Assembly (NCBI GenBank): GCA_013146195.2
Contig: CM028384.1
Coordinates: 76,542,728 to 76,606,727 of the forward strand
Source: Codonopsis lanceolata
Lineage: Eukaryota > Streptophyta > Magnoliopsida > Asterales > Campanulaceae
DNA: 64,000 bases
Reading direction: 5' to 3'
The position numbers and the translations under genes were made by a program. The notes under the pieces were generated by a model that worked only from the letters and a program-made list of their open reading frames with translations, was not told where the DNA came from and did not search any database. This document shows, one piece after another, positions 35,641 through 47,480 of this stretch (positions are counted from its first letter, which is position 1; every line of letters starts with the position of its first letter).

Positions 35641-36943
35641 ATGTTTTTGAGCTAACTGGAGGATTTCCTTTCTACCAACTAAAAAACAAAGAGTAGTATA
35701 AGGGGCATACCTTCTTTCCTCACCTTTATTCTTTTCCTGAACTCGAGGAAAGTGAATTCAAAGCCTAAGACATATCTGCAATTGGATTTATTCTGTTACA
35801 GCTACAGTCAAAATTCCATATGCTAGAATTTCATCCATAACTCTTTCTTCTTGTTGTTTAACTTGAACCAGAAAGCAAACAAGAAAAATGCATTTATAAT
35901 AATTTCTATTTTTGGACTTTTTCTAAGCGTAAGTTGAAATGAATTCATTGCATTTACACTTATTGCCAACAAATAGAACCTTGACAATATGAGGACATTT
36001 CATTTACTGCTTTCACTGAGCCCAATCATTGAATCAGTTTAAATCTACCCACAAAGAGGTAAAAGTTAAAAGATTTACCAAGAATAAATGGTAATAGAAA
36101 GCAGGGGCAGTAAGTTGACACATTAAACATTAGTGGCTTAAAATGCTACTTACTATCTATTAATTAGCGTAATATTTTGTACTGGGGCTACTTGCTTGGG
36201 ACAACACAGGGAAGTGTTGGGCACATATTTTTATTCCTAATGAAAGCAATGTAAGACTAGAGTAGGTAAAATTATATGTAAATATATAATTTGGTTGTGG
36301 TGTATCAATGCATGCATATTTGGTACTTTGGTATTTGGGTATGGATGAATGTACATCATTTGCGCTTTGAGTCTGCCCAGATTAAATTGGAAATATGTTT
36401 TTCTGATTTACTACAACTTACTGGAGATAAATACAACTAAAATATAGATGTTATAAATCTTATTGGTTATTTTTATTTCAAAATACCAAAACCGGATTAT
36501 AGGCTTGCTTGATTTGTGTTAGTTGAATGTGTTTCTAAGCATGCTTAAGACTAGTTGGGTTTAGTGTCCTAGCAGATGACTAGGTTCTTAGTAGTCAGAC
36601 TAGGTTGGGTTTAGTGTCCTATAATATCAGATGACTAGGTTCTAAGTAGTCAGACTAGGTTCTAAGTAGTCAGGCTATAGGTGAAGAAATAAGGTTATTA
36701 GAATGTAACTAATCCCTCTAAATCCAATTATTCTATTGACCATTATATATATTAGATGGAATAATAGTTCAAAATTTTTGTTAAGTATCTCAAACAACTG
36801 ACATATTTGAAACTTTTTGTTAAGTATCATTTTTTGCTAAGTATATTTTTCTTTCTTTCTTGTAGACTAATTTTTTGCTAAGTATCTTTTTTTTTCTTTC
36901 TTGTAGAATAATAAGAAGAGTTAATTTTAGAGAAAATTTTGTA
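35641..36943. other. CACTA interior with short direct repeats
   Basis: 36551-36672 contains repeated units with GTTGGGTTTAGTGTCCT and GACTAGGTTCTAAGTAGTCAG (two full and one partial). 36828-36908 holds two copies of TTTTTTGCTAAGTAT followed by CTTTCTTTCTTGTAG; the second ends in the likely acceptor just upstream of the transposase-associated frame. No other feature. Confidence 0.6.
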
Positions 36944-38430
36944 ATGGATAGGAGTTGGATGTATCAATCTAGGGTGAGCAGAAGCTATAGGGATGGAGTA
37001 GAGGAATTTCTTAAGTTGGCATTCACTAAGGCAAGTATTAATGGAAAGATAATTTGTCCATGTGTAAAGTGCGGGAATGGAAAGTGGGTGGAGGAACCTG
37101 AAGCAAGAGAACACATGGTTTGTGATGGTTTTATCAAGGGTTACACAAAATGGGTAGCTCACGGTGAAGCTACTCCAGTCTCTTCTCCTGTAAATCCTAC
37201 GCATAATGATGTGGAAATGAATGATGATATGCTTGGCATGTTGCATGATACATTTGGAATAGCAAATAATGATGAGCTTGGAAAAGATATACCTAATGGT
37301 AATGAGGAACCTAACGAGGAGGCTGCTAAATTTTACAAATTCTTTGAAAGATCTTAGAGGAACCATTATACGAGGAATGTAAAAATTACTCGATTATCTC
37401 TTTTGTAATTCAGTTATTTCATATTAAGTGTCTTGGAAAAATGACAAATGATGCATTTACCTTATTGCTTGAAACTCCAAATGATGTTTTCCCAGCGGTT
37501 AAGAAATTGCCAAAGTCGTACTATGAAGTGAAAAAGTTTATGGGTGCATTGGGTCTTAGTTATACAAAGATTGACGCGTGTCCAAATGATTGTATGTTGT
37601 GTTGGAAAACTCATGCCAATGATCAGGAATGTCATGTATGTGGGATGTCGCGATGGAAAACAAGTGAAGCTAATGACGAGGAGCAATGAGAGTTATCCAA
37701 TGGGGGTAAAATGGTTACAGCCAAGGTTTTACATCATTTTCCATTAAAACCGAGATTGCAACACTTAGCTCAACTGGTACTGCTCACTTCTCGTAACGGA
37801 GAGGTCGGGTGTTTAAGTCTCACAAGAGACACCCTGGACTTTACAACTCTCAATAGAGAGGTCGGGTGTTCAAGCCTCTTAAGAGGTACCGTTGTTGTTC
37901 AAGCCTTACCCAAAGGCCCCATTTAGTTACTCACTTATCTTAACGGAAAGGTTGAGTGTTCAAGCCCTATCAGAGGCACCATGGTACTTCACTACTCTCA
38001 TCCGAGAGGTCAGGTGTTCAAAGCCTCACCAGAGGCACCATTTGTTCGAACCACACCAAAAGCATCATATATATAATTGTAGCCTTTCGAGGCTTTAAAA
38101 TAATTAAAAAAAATTAAGGGTTGGAGTACGGTCTATGTGCCCTCCAGCCTTTTATAAAAATAAAAAAAAACACTTGTTCATGTCAACAAAGACAGCTTCA
38201 TCAATGCGGTGGTATCATGAAAATTGCACGAAATGGGCAGTTTATGCCTCTTACCTGCAAAAGTTGGAAGAAGATGCCACAAGTCTTGAAAAATGATGCA
38301 CTAAAGATGATACATGTACTTTCTATCATACATACAATGTTAGTGCATGCTTCAGTTCTTCATCTAGAGGGCATTCATGAATCAACATACTTTCCTTTTC
38401 TTATTAAAATGATCCTGCTTCACATTAGCT
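36944..38430 (+). pseudogene. CACTA transposase (tnp2-type) N-terminal part, broken
   Basis: The ATG at 36944 gives MDRSWMYQSRVSRSYRDGVE, then ICPCVKCGN and EHMVCDGFIKGYTKWVAHGE: the transposase-associated domain (Cys-rich) that starts plant CACTA TNPD-like proteins. The stop is at 37357. A second frame (37441-37689) carries YYEVKKFMGALGLSYTKIDA, CPNDCMLCWK and CHVCGMSRWK, the next conserved block. Coding sequence then runs to LKPRLQHL, is cut by a SINE at 37767-38168, and resumes as LFMSTKTASSMRWYHENC. After about 38270 it degenerates. The catalytic tnp2 core is missing, so this gene is dead by deletion as well as insertion. Confidence 0.88.
37767..38168 (+). mobile_element. SINE family 2, copy 2, with amplified tRNA-like head
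   Basis: It interrupts the tnp2-like frame between codons for H and L/F. The 7-bp AACACTT flanks it (37760-37766, 38169-38175) and the 3' end is A-rich. The head has an A-box-like AGCTCAACTGGTAC (37767) and GAGGTCGGGTGTTTAAGTC (37801). Three further B-box-like units follow, about 60-70 bp apart (near 37859, 37949, 38007; each has GAGGT[CT]GGGTGTTCAAG or a variant). The 3' module TTAAGGGTTGGAGTACGG ... CCCTCCAGCC matches copy 1 at 10555-10774. Confidence 0.88.
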
Positions 38431-40084
38431 AGATGTTTCCTTTTCTTATTGAAATGATCCTACTTCATGCTTTCCTGCTTTCCTTGCTGGTCTACTTTCT
38501 TGTTGACTAGCTTTCCTTGCTGGTCTGCTTTTTTGATGATATCTTTTTTGGTAAATTTTCAGGATAAGTTTGACTTTCCCTTAGGTCATGAGCCTTGGAT
38601 CTTGAGATCACTTGGTAAGAAATGGAAGAATTGGAAATCTACTATCAAAAGCAACTATTATGACCCTACGAAGTCAATTCAAGAACAAATTCCTAATATA
38701 CCTCCATGTGGAAGAGTACATGTTGAGCAATGGAAAGAAATCCTTCAAACATGGCACTGTCAAGAGCATCAGGTATGGCGCATGGATATTTTTCTTTCAG
38801 CATGTAGGTTATTATTAACCTTATGAATTTTGCTCTCCTATATGTGTAAACATGTAGGATGTTGCCAAGAAGAACAAAGCAAGTCGTGCAAAACAAACAA
38901 TGATTCACAGAACGGGCAAAAAGAGTTTTGCAAAGGTGTCGGAGAATGAGGTAATTAATTTTGAAAATGTTAATATAAATGATAATTTTTCAAAGTCAAT
39001 TTTTATACGATGTTCTTCAATATATTTAATGTAGAAAAAAAAACTGGGTTACACCCCTGCACACATGGCCTTATTTATCAAGTGTTATTCAAAGAAGGAT
39101 GGAAGTGCTGGAGATGAATCGTCTGGACAGGCAATGGTTTGTTTACTATCTTGCTATTATATATTTTTTGTCGTATAATACACTAATATCATTTCCAGCC
39201 AAGTAAAATAATTTACTTAAAATATGCTTGTAGGAAAAAATGCTTGAACTAGCTCAAAACGCACCGGAAGGGTCAAGACACAATGCTGATAATGATAATG
39301 ATATATTTGCACAAGTATTAGGGAAAAAAAAACCAGGTCATGTGCACATGCATGGATTAGGTGTTTGCCCAACTGAATTATGGGGTACAATGCCAAGTCA
39401 TGCTACAGCTTACAAAATGGCCATGGAATTTAAGACAACCTTAGACACTGTGGCAGGAAAATACGATGAGTTAAGCACTAGGTATGAGCGCATGGAATCT
39501 ATACTTATGAATGGTGGTAGGGATGGAGGCACTCCTTCAAATCCATCAAATGAACCTCAAGGGTCTTCTCAATTGTATCGAAATCAATCAAGTGAACCTC
39601 AAAGGTGTTCTCAATTGAATCGCTCTAGTGAACCTCATGTATCTTCTCAACATCAAACATGTCACCTATCATCCACACGTCCAACAATTCGAGTAAGTCT
39701 CATTTGTACTTAACGGTGACAATTGCTTGTTTGCCTTAATTTGGATCATGACAATTACTTAATTTGGATCATATAAAGTTACTAGCTAGATTCACATTTG
39801 CTATCTATCATATCTCCCAATGTGCTCTTGCAATACAAATGAAATATGATGAAATAAATTCATAGTCGAATGGAACTAATCAACCAAAAAGTGGAGCGGA
39901 AATGCTCATAAGTCTTATATATACAAGTACTGATATGGTTGGTTCCTGTTCACCAAAATCCACGTTATTTGTCAATTGTGTTTAGATAGTCATGGCAATT
40001 TTTAACTTTTGAATAATTCAAATTTGGAAGGGGGTCAAATTTGAACACATCTTTCTTAGCTTCTTGATCTTGTATGTCTTGACA

Positions 40085-41260
40085 TATTAGCTAGCGTGTG
40101 GCTACTAATGCAATCGCTACTCTGGTGGCGAGTTTCATGTATAAAAATGAGCAATCGCTACCACAGGTAATGCTTCGGAGGATCTCCATTAGCCACTATT
40201 AATAAAGATAGATCCTTGTCAAGACAATCATGAAAACTGAAACAAGTTCCTTGTAAATTCCTGATCTACCCTTCTTAGAAAGACATGTTTCCCTCCTATA
40301 CCAGGAATCTGTCTAGTGTATACTGATTCCAATGTACAGTTACTAGGGGTGGCAATGTCTGACACGACACGATAGCACGAAACAACACGACACGATTATA
40401 AAACACGATTACAGAGACAAATGGCACAATAAGCCCAGCACGACACGATACAACACGAAACACGATACGAAAGGCACGAAATTGTTAATATATTCAAATT
40501 AATATTTATTGTTATATTTATGATCAAATAAGATAGATAATATGAAAACATGATAATGAGGCACGAATACGACACAATAACACGAATTGCCACCCCTAAC
40601 AGTCACACCATTAATCAATTGTAGTAATTGTGAGTAGGGGACTTGTATTTTACAGTTGATGCTATTTCGCGTGTATATACTTCCACCGTGTTTCTCACGG
40701 CCATTAGTTGCTATAAAACTAATGAGGTTCTTTTGACTTGGGATGTTCAATGAAAAGCACATCTTTTCTGGTAAAATTATAGTCTCTTACAAAACTTTTA
40801 TTCATGTTAAGGGGTAGTTGTTGGGTTGCTCACAAAATCACCATCCACCACCCAGCATCACTGCCAGTAACCATTGTTTATGATTGATCAACTAACAATG
40901 TTTATGAAAAGCACTTCCTGTTTATGACAATCATAGTCTCTTACAAAACTATTATTCATGAAAAGCACTTCCTGTTTACGATTGATCAACTAACACTGCT
41001 AGCTATTCTCTACTGTCCCAAATGATGGTGGATAATTATTTCAGGCACTTAAAAAGTATTTTTGTCTGTATGTATCAGAATGGTTGATGTTTGTTTGAGA
41101 CTTGAAAGAAAAGTATACTGGAAAAAAAGAAAAGCATGGAGCTCAATGATGAAAGTTGAAGCAACATCATATGAGGCCTCATCATGAAGTTAAGAAAAGT
41201 ATATTAGCTAGCGTGCGGCTGCTAATGCAATCGCTACTCTGGTGGCTAATGGCTGATTAG
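40085..41260. repeat. Imperfect direct repeats in the CACTA interior
   Basis: TAGCTAGCGTG[TC]GGCT with CTAATGCAATCGCTACTC following occurs at about 40090 and 41206. TATAGTCTCTTACAAAACT (or CATAGTCTC...) occurs near 40780 and 40930, and GAAAAGCACTTCCTGTTTA near 40906 and 40961. These suggest local segmental duplications after insertion. Confidence 0.65.
40344..40598. mobile_element. hAT MITE, 255 bp
   Basis: TAGGGGTGGCAAT and ATTGCCACCCCTA termini, perfectly inverted over 13 bp, with the 8-bp flank ACAGTTAC/ACAGTCAC (40336-40343, 40599-40606; one mismatch). Its ends are full of CACGA/ACACGA words in the same orientation. Confidence 0.9.
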
Positions 41261-42558
41261 TTATTCAATTCCTTCTTTCGAATTTTCCACTTGCATTGAT
41301 TTCTACATTCACGTCATTCCTAGTGGTTTTGTCCCTAGATTAATGTTGGGCTTATTTTATTTATGTTTTAGGCCGGTGCAATAGTCTCTATCAAGAGTAT
41401 TGCAAATGCAGACTATGTTGTTGCCAAAGGAATGATCTCTAGTATTGATCAAAAAACACAAGTGGGAGGTGTAGATTTAGGTAGTAATTGGTGTGAAGTA
41501 CATGTTCAAGTTCCTGTGGAATGAGGCGAAGAGTTAATTAGGCCATATGGACTTTTTACAACAATTGGTGATGCGATTGGAGCACCTATAGCTTGGCCTT
41601 TATCATTGGTATATTTATATTATTTAAGTCCATTAATCATTATAATATGCATGTGTATGTCATTTTTTTAACTTCTACTAATTTAAATTTACATATTTTA
41701 TAGGTAACACCGTTGGATTTTGACTGAATCTAGTTGCAACCTCAAAATTGTGCAGATGGAGAACTTCATATATTAGTTGTGATGAACGACTTATGTTTTA
41801 TTAGTGTGTTAGATTATTTTTTCTAGTATGATACAATGACTATGCGTGGTTAGTTTTATTTTAATATGCCTAAATTATCAAAATACTTGGTCTGGGGCAG
41901 TGTAATTAAAGTGTTGGTGATTACTTTTATGATACCTTTTTGAATTTTATATGTTTTTGTTTTTATACCTTTAACTATTTTTTTCTTATCTTGTTTATAG
42001 ATAAAACAACAATAGCATGAAATTAAATATATTGAGCAGGTTGATATTATTGTCCTTTGGGGGTTCTTTTTGATTGCCTTAATAATACTACTTAGGGCCT
42101 TTTGATATGCCCCAATAGCAAGTGGTAAAACAACTTTTATAGATTACATATATAGGCATTTTGAAGTGCCTTAATAGCAAACTATAGAAAAGCCTCCATA
42201 GAGTAGTTATTGAGACACTTCTAGGTGTTGTTTCAATAGTTTTATTAAGGCATTTGATGTTAGTTAAAACAGTTTAAATTTTCTAAAGCGACACTTGCAA
42301 GAGTCCTAATAGTTAACTTTCCACATTTCAAAATGCTTTACGGGGCACTTGTAAATGATACTACAGAAAATCTATTAAGACACTTATATCAGCCTCGTAA
42401 AGTGGTAGCCCGTTGAGGCACTTGAAATAGCCTCAATAGTCTATTGCGGCTTCGAAACAAGCGACACTTAGTCCAAGTGCCTCAAGGCTCAAAAAGCCTC
42501 CATAAGTTACCTATTGAGGCACTTTTAAGAGCCTCGTAAGACATAATTTGCTTTAGTG

Positions 42559-42785
42559 AGCTTAGAGCATCCTCATTGTCTCTTCTTAACCTAACTTCCT
42601 ATTAAGAAGAGAAGAGAAGACAATGGGAGATGTCTTCATATTTATTCTAATTATAGTCATGTAGGAGAGAGGATAGATACACTTCTAATTTAGGAAGAAA
42701 ACCTTGGATTAAGAAGAATTGGCAATGAAAGGTAAGTTGTGGTGCACCGCACTTCCACAGCTGACATGTGAACCACACTCTCTGG
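42559..42785. other. Hairpin and MITE-terminus-like sequence
   Basis: TAGAGCATCCTCATTGTCTC (about 42565) begins like the MITE at 30335. An inverted pair (CATTGTCTCTTCTTA and AAGAGAAGACAATG, 42573-42627) gives a strong short hairpin. A half-copy or relic of that MITE family is likely. Confidence 0.4.
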
Positions 42786-43355
42786 CAAGGTTCTAAAAAT
42801 TGCTAGGCGGTCGCTAGGCGGGACACTAGCGCCTAGCGCCTAAGGGACTAGTCGGGGCGTAATCGGGGCCTAGGCGGGGCCTAGAATTAAGGCATAATTA
42901 CCATTTTTTTGATAATTTACATCAAAGATCAAACACATTGACTACAGATTTAATTTTTTTTATGTTTGTCATTTTATCAAACACTTGTTTATATTTATAA
43001 AATGAACAAAAATATACAAACCTACCTTTAATCCCAATTCTCAACAACTCCAAAGCAATAAACCAACCAAGTTTAGAACTAAAAACAAAAAAACATATTA
43101 CTCCACCTACCTAATGCCCCTATAACCCACAGTCTAACAAATCCTCTCTAATCCCTTCTCATTCTAAATTATGAGTCTCAGTCTCAAGACTGCCCCCTTC
43201 TTCTTCATCTTTTTTTTTTCTTCTTTCTTCTATCTATCTGGCAGACCAGCAACGTAGGCGTCGATTTGGTTGATTAGGCGGCGACTAAGAAAGTCGCGGC
43301 GGTAGATAGGGGCCTAGCGCCTAGGCGGAGCTAGGCGGGGAGTTTTAGAACACTG
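42786..43355. mobile_element. hAT-type MITE with long GC-rich arms
   Basis: CAAGGTTCTAAAA and TTTTAGAACACTG ends (imperfect inverse) are flanked by the 8-bp duplication CTCTCTGG (42778-42785, 43356-43363). The arms carry CTAGGCG/CGCCTAG words for about 90 bp in inverse orientation; the middle is AT-rich, ending in a CT-rich stretch. Confidence 0.88.
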
Positions 43356-43363
43356 CTCTCTGG

Positions 43364-45762
43364 TAAAGGGCGTGAGCGGCTAAAGATGGTGGGTCATAGT
43401 GTCTGTTTTGTTGACTATTTTGTTGATTTTCTTTCCTTTTTTTTTTTTTTTTTTTGAAAATTCTAGCCATTGCTTCCTAGCGTTGTGGCGGGGGGGGGGT
43501 GCTTCTTTAAACCGATTTTTTAAAAAATAATGCATTTGTGGACCGAATTTTTTAATACTTTTCAGTTTTAACCCGATTTTTTTTGTTCAATAATGCAACT
43601 GTGTACATATATTTTTTTTTATATAATTTTAGTTTTTTATATACTTTTCAGTTTTAAAACAATTTTTTTGTTAATTTTTTATTTATAACTTAATTTATTA
43701 TTATATGAAATATATTAAATAAATTTATTTGTTGAAAAATATAAAAATAAGATTGAAGTATAAAACTAATGAGGCGACAATGGAACCCAATTAAAAAAAT
43801 ATTACGAAGTTATATAATGAGAAAATATATTTTTAAGTGAGTTAAGATGAGAAAGGGTGCAAGTAACAGTAAGATCCACTTGAAAAAATGTATAAGAAGA
43901 TGAAACATTGGTGATATTGTTAGAAAAGTATATAAACTTTACTTCCTTCGACCCAACATCACTGTTTCACTTTGTACTAAGTTGCTAAATCACCTTTATA
44001 ACATGTGCACTCTGCAATACAATAGTTTAAATAACAACTAGTTTTATACATTTGTGTTTAATGCACGAATATATATATTTTTAATTAAATTTTATTTTGA
44101 CAAAACAAAGATAATAAATAAAATTAAAAGAATGAATTACAACTATTTAAATAGAAAAATATATTTATATCGATAATATGATAGACTTTGAATTCATTAT
44201 ACACAACATTTGTTGTGTTATTTTGTTGGTTTTCCTTATTTATCTCATATCAATTGATATTTTTAAACCAGAACGATTTGTTAACCTAAAAATCACGATT
44301 TGTTTTGAACCATATTTCAGGAAGTGTCATATATGCGGTAATGATTGTCCTTAACTATTATTAATTGTTATTGCATATGATAGTACCAATGATTGACCTT
44401 AACTTTTGTTTGACCTATATGTTTGCTCTGGTTGAAATTATAAGTAATGGTTTGTTACTTTTGTTTTTTTCTATTTCTAATATTTTTGTAGATACACTTT
44501 TATAGGGACAATCTTACTTTTACATAAAAATAAAAATATAATTTTTTTAAGAATGCATGTTAGCTGAAGCCGATTGCTTAAGTTCAGTATATTTCATCTT
44601 CTATAAGACCACAAATTTTTACGTATAAAATATTATTAAAAAAATTGTATTTAGATGTATTAACATGTAAAATGGATAATAAAATTAAGATATTGATGGT
44701 TTTAAAATATTTTTTCAGCGGGTTTGATGGAGATGGAAAAATATTTTTTTATTTATACTTTTTTATATTTTTATAGATTTGTCAATGCATTGCTTTTATT
44801 TTTGGTCCATTTCATTAGATGTGCACTTTAGTTTCAAATATGTCAATAAGTTGTCTTAACAATTGTGATGAAGATTTAAATTCGTTAAGTAGTACTATTT
44901 CGATATTAATTATATTTTCGTGATCAAGTTTTTTTTTTTTCGTTTTATGATTTTCCTGTCATCTAGACGTGATATTCTGGTTTTAACTGATAGAGACAAT
45001 GACATTCTTGTGATACTTTGTCTCTAACATTGCTTACATTCAAATTTTAGCTCCTACAATGTGATGTTCAAGCCTTTTAATGGTTAGCTGGTAAAAAAAT
45101 TATAATAAAGTATTATTTTATTTTTTAATTACAATAATGATTAGATTTGGGGGATCGAACATTAAAAACCAAATAAACGGCAATATTTTTACAAAAAAAT
45201 CTAGTTCGGATTTGATGAAATTTGGTTCGTTGGTTAATGTTCAAGGCTCAGATTGAAATTAAATCATGGTTTGTTACTTTATTTTTTTCTGTTTCGAATA
45301 TTTGAATAAACACACTTTTGTGAGACATTGATTTAATATAAAAGTAATAGTATAATTTTTTTATGATATATGTTGGTAGAAGCCGCTTGTTTAAGTTCAT
45401 CATATTTTATCTTCTACAAAACAACAAATTTCTTAACTTATAGAATACTATAAAAAGATATGATCTCGATTTATAACATGTAAAATGAATAATAAAATTA
45501 GGATCTTTATGGTATTGAAATATTTGTTATCTTTGTTTTCAATTTATTAGAAGTTTGTTCATATTCCAAGACAATTTTTAGTTTTCATATTCCAAGAGAG
45601 TATTTGATTTTCACATATTAATGTAGTATTTGATTAATTATTACACAAGTAGTCAATTAATGTATAATCAATTAATTTATGTTTTCAATACATGACACAT
45701 AACTTTTATTATATATAAATGACTTTCTATTTTAGGAAGACTAATTTTGGAAGGATTTTGTT
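43364..45762. other. AT-rich repeat-derived region, Helitron relics
   Basis: Contains a T-run (43430-43455), a G-run (43490-43499) and no gene. 44200-44300 on the minus strand resembles the end of the Helitron helicase region seen at 59586-60137 (shared TATACACAACATTTGTTGT and nearby words). 44450-44715 and 45270-45530 are diverged direct copies of each other (GGTTTGTTACTTT, AGCCG[AC]TTG[CT]TTAAGTTCA, AACATGTAAAATG). Confidence 0.5.
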
Positions 45763-45765
45763 ATT

Positions 45766-45819
<54 letters not shown>

Positions 45820-45820
45820 C
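45763..45820. repeat. (TA)n(CA)n(TA)n microsatellite
   Basis: Compound dinucleotide repeat: TA, then about 17 CA units, then TA. Confidence 0.95.
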
Positions 45821-46289
45821 ATCGATGTGCATGCTTTATTAAACAATATTGCTAGCCTTACAACTACTTTTACAACTTTTTTTACAACTAAGCTTTGAAG
45901 AAGGGTAAAGTTGTCTTTGTTCAAAACATTTTTTCCCAATTCAAGGCTTAGTTGTAAGAAAAGTTGTATGATTAGTGGTAAAGATATCATTTTTCTTTAT
46001 TAAATGGAGCCTAAAATTTATTCTACCCTTTAGGCCGTAAAAAAATATTGTTCACTTTCAAAAATTTTCTTTTTGAGATGTCAGTTTTATTATTTTGCTA
46101 TTGATTAAGATTTAATTCTTTCTTTTAATTGATGGGCCCACTTCTTAGTATTTATAATATATTCAAGGGGGAATTTCAAGTGGGTACAATTTTGAAAACA
46201 TGTTTTCATCTAGGACCATTAATTTTTTGCACATTTCATTTAACTACAAATTGCTTGCCAAATGACAAAAATGTCATTAATGAAAACTC

Positions 46290-46645
46290 GATGCTGCCTT
46301 GGCATCGATGATTAATTAATTCCGTGCATCGAATAATTAATTCCAGGCATGAGAATAATTAATTCCAGGCATCAGGACTCCGATGCCAAAAATATTGCTG
46401 ATGCCAAAAATGCTGATGCCTACAATTGTTGTTGATGCCAAAAATATTGCTGATGCCAAAAATGCTGATGTCAAATCTTGGCATCAGGTGAAATGCTGAT
46501 GCCTACAATTGTTGCTGATGCCAAATCTTGGCATCAGGTGAAATGCTGATGCCTATTGCTGATGCCTGCCAAACATAATCTTGGCATTAGGTGAAATACT
46601 AATGCCTACAATTGTTGCTGATGCCAAATCTTGGCATCAGGTGAT
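46290..46645. repeat. TGATGCC/GGCATCA minisatellite with internal palindromes
   Basis: About 355 bp built from a unit near 50 bp. Units contain GCTGATGCCTACAATTGTTG and a palindrome TGATGCCAA-n3-TTGGCATCA (46516-46536, 46619-46639; diverged copy 46466-46486). The left third is less regular (ATTAATTCCAGGCAT units). Confidence 0.85.
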
Positions 46646-47190
46646 GGACCAGTTACTCTGCCCACTCTCTGTATCTCTCATCCTTCTGCAACTCAAAATG
46701 ACCTTGGATTTTCTCACAGTACAAAGATGCACCTCAAAATGACGATAAATTACTAGAAACAAGAATTTTACTAGACTAATACACCTGTACTCCTCTACAA
46801 TACGAGCTTCAACATACAAAATAGTCGTAATCAAACAAAAAAGGTGGACTGCCATTGCCGTTAAAGCAACAGCCGCACTTCTCAACTCAATTCGATAGAA
46901 TAGGTTTGCCGGAGTGGGTTTGATATAGGATATCTGACTGTCAATCGATTAGCCTGGGACCGACCTAATTAAGAAAGGTAGAGCTCTGACCTTCCTTCCA
47001 GTGTAACCGATTCCTTCTTTCTTGCCTGTGCGCTCTTCTTTCTCTATCTTTCTTTCCAGCCTTCGATCTTTGAATCTCGACTGGCTTTCGTAAAGCTTTT
47101 TGAAGCTTTTTACTCTTTCCGAAGAGATTTGTCCATCAGTAATTGAATACCACTAGACAAAATGACGAAAGGGAAAAGAGGTTCGTAGAT
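46646..47190. other. Unassigned, partly organelle-like
   Basis: 46880-47180 has mixed composition with TTCTTTCTTGCCTGTGCGC and CTTTCTTTCCAGCCTTCG words, like plant mitochondrial spacer DNA. A minus-strand frame (46885-46637) has a hydrophobic N terminus but no recognised homology. No gene is asserted. Confidence 0.3.
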
Positions 47191-47480
47191 CTTGAAAAGC
47201 CTTTCACTCGAGCCCTGCATCCTTGCACGGCTCCTCTCTCTTCTTCATTCCACGCCTGATTCCCCGTCTTCCAGGTTGTACCGCTCTGATATGGGTCAAC
47301 GCAAGCTAGAACGAGGAGGACGCGAGAGCCATGATTGTTCTCAGCAAGGCGAAGCCGCTGCACCTGCATCGTCGACGGATGGGGAGAGGCCGATAAGTTT
47401 GGTGGTAATCGGGCGTCGGGCATGTCGACGGTGGTGCGTAAAACGAGGTGGGTGATTTTGGATTTAGGGAGGTCCCTTCC
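47191..47480. other. GC-rich island of unknown origin
   Basis: A 290-bp GC-rich patch in AT-rich surroundings with open frames on both strands (plus 47192-47455; minus 47573-47136). Neither shows a recognisable domain. It could be captured gene DNA or organellar DNA. Confidence 0.35.

Larger units (their letters stand above)
38563..41727 (+). pseudogene. Plant transposase, Ptta/En/Spm family, with premature stop
   Basis: Exons fit GT-AG with phase 0 throughout: 38563-38772, 38858-38950, 39035-39136, 39234-39692, 41372-41608, 41704-41727. The product reads DKFDFPLGHEPWILRSLGKK, IHRTGKKSFAKVSENE, TPAHMALFIKCYSKKDGS, then GTMPSHATAYKMAME and a coiled-coil-like tail. The C-terminal domain has DYVVAKGMISSIDQKTQVGG and, past the stop, RPYGLFTTIGDAIGAPIAWP. 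This is the accessory (Transposase_24-type) gene that travels with CACTA tnp2. One in-frame TGA at 41522 interrupts the conserved C-terminal domain, where an Arg or Glu-type codon is expected. Intron 4 carries a hAT MITE. The start upstream of 38563 was not resolved. Confidence 0.82.
32970..42558 (+). mobile_element. CACTA (En/Spm) transposon, decayed, about 9.6 kb
   Basis: The left terminus CACTACAAGAAAAAAG (32970) is the plant CACTA consensus. The right end ...TTTGCTTTAGTG (42558) is a diverged inverse. Both ends carry subterminal arrays built on CCTCATAAAGT/ATCTATTAGGGCTTTTAAAAGTG-type words (32990-33240 and 42050-42558, opposite orientation). Inside are a transposase-associated-domain frame, a tnp2-like start and a separate Ptta/En/Spm transposase-family gene. 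No matching 3-bp target duplication is seen (CAC versus AGC), so the right border is less sure. It contains a SINE, a hAT MITE and an organelle-like block. Confidence 0.8.

Noticed and set aside
37767..38040. Several GGTTCAAG-type boxes that look like tRNA genes
   Set aside because: No foldable acceptor stem; flanking duplication and A-rich tail identify a SINE.
46290..46645. CRISPR-like array
   Set aside because: Spacing and units vary, the repeats are internally palindromic without distinct spacers, and the context is plant nuclear DNA.
46637..46885. Minus-strand small protein with signal-peptide-like start
   Set aside because: Only hydrophobic composition supports it; overlaps the minisatellite edge; no family recognised.
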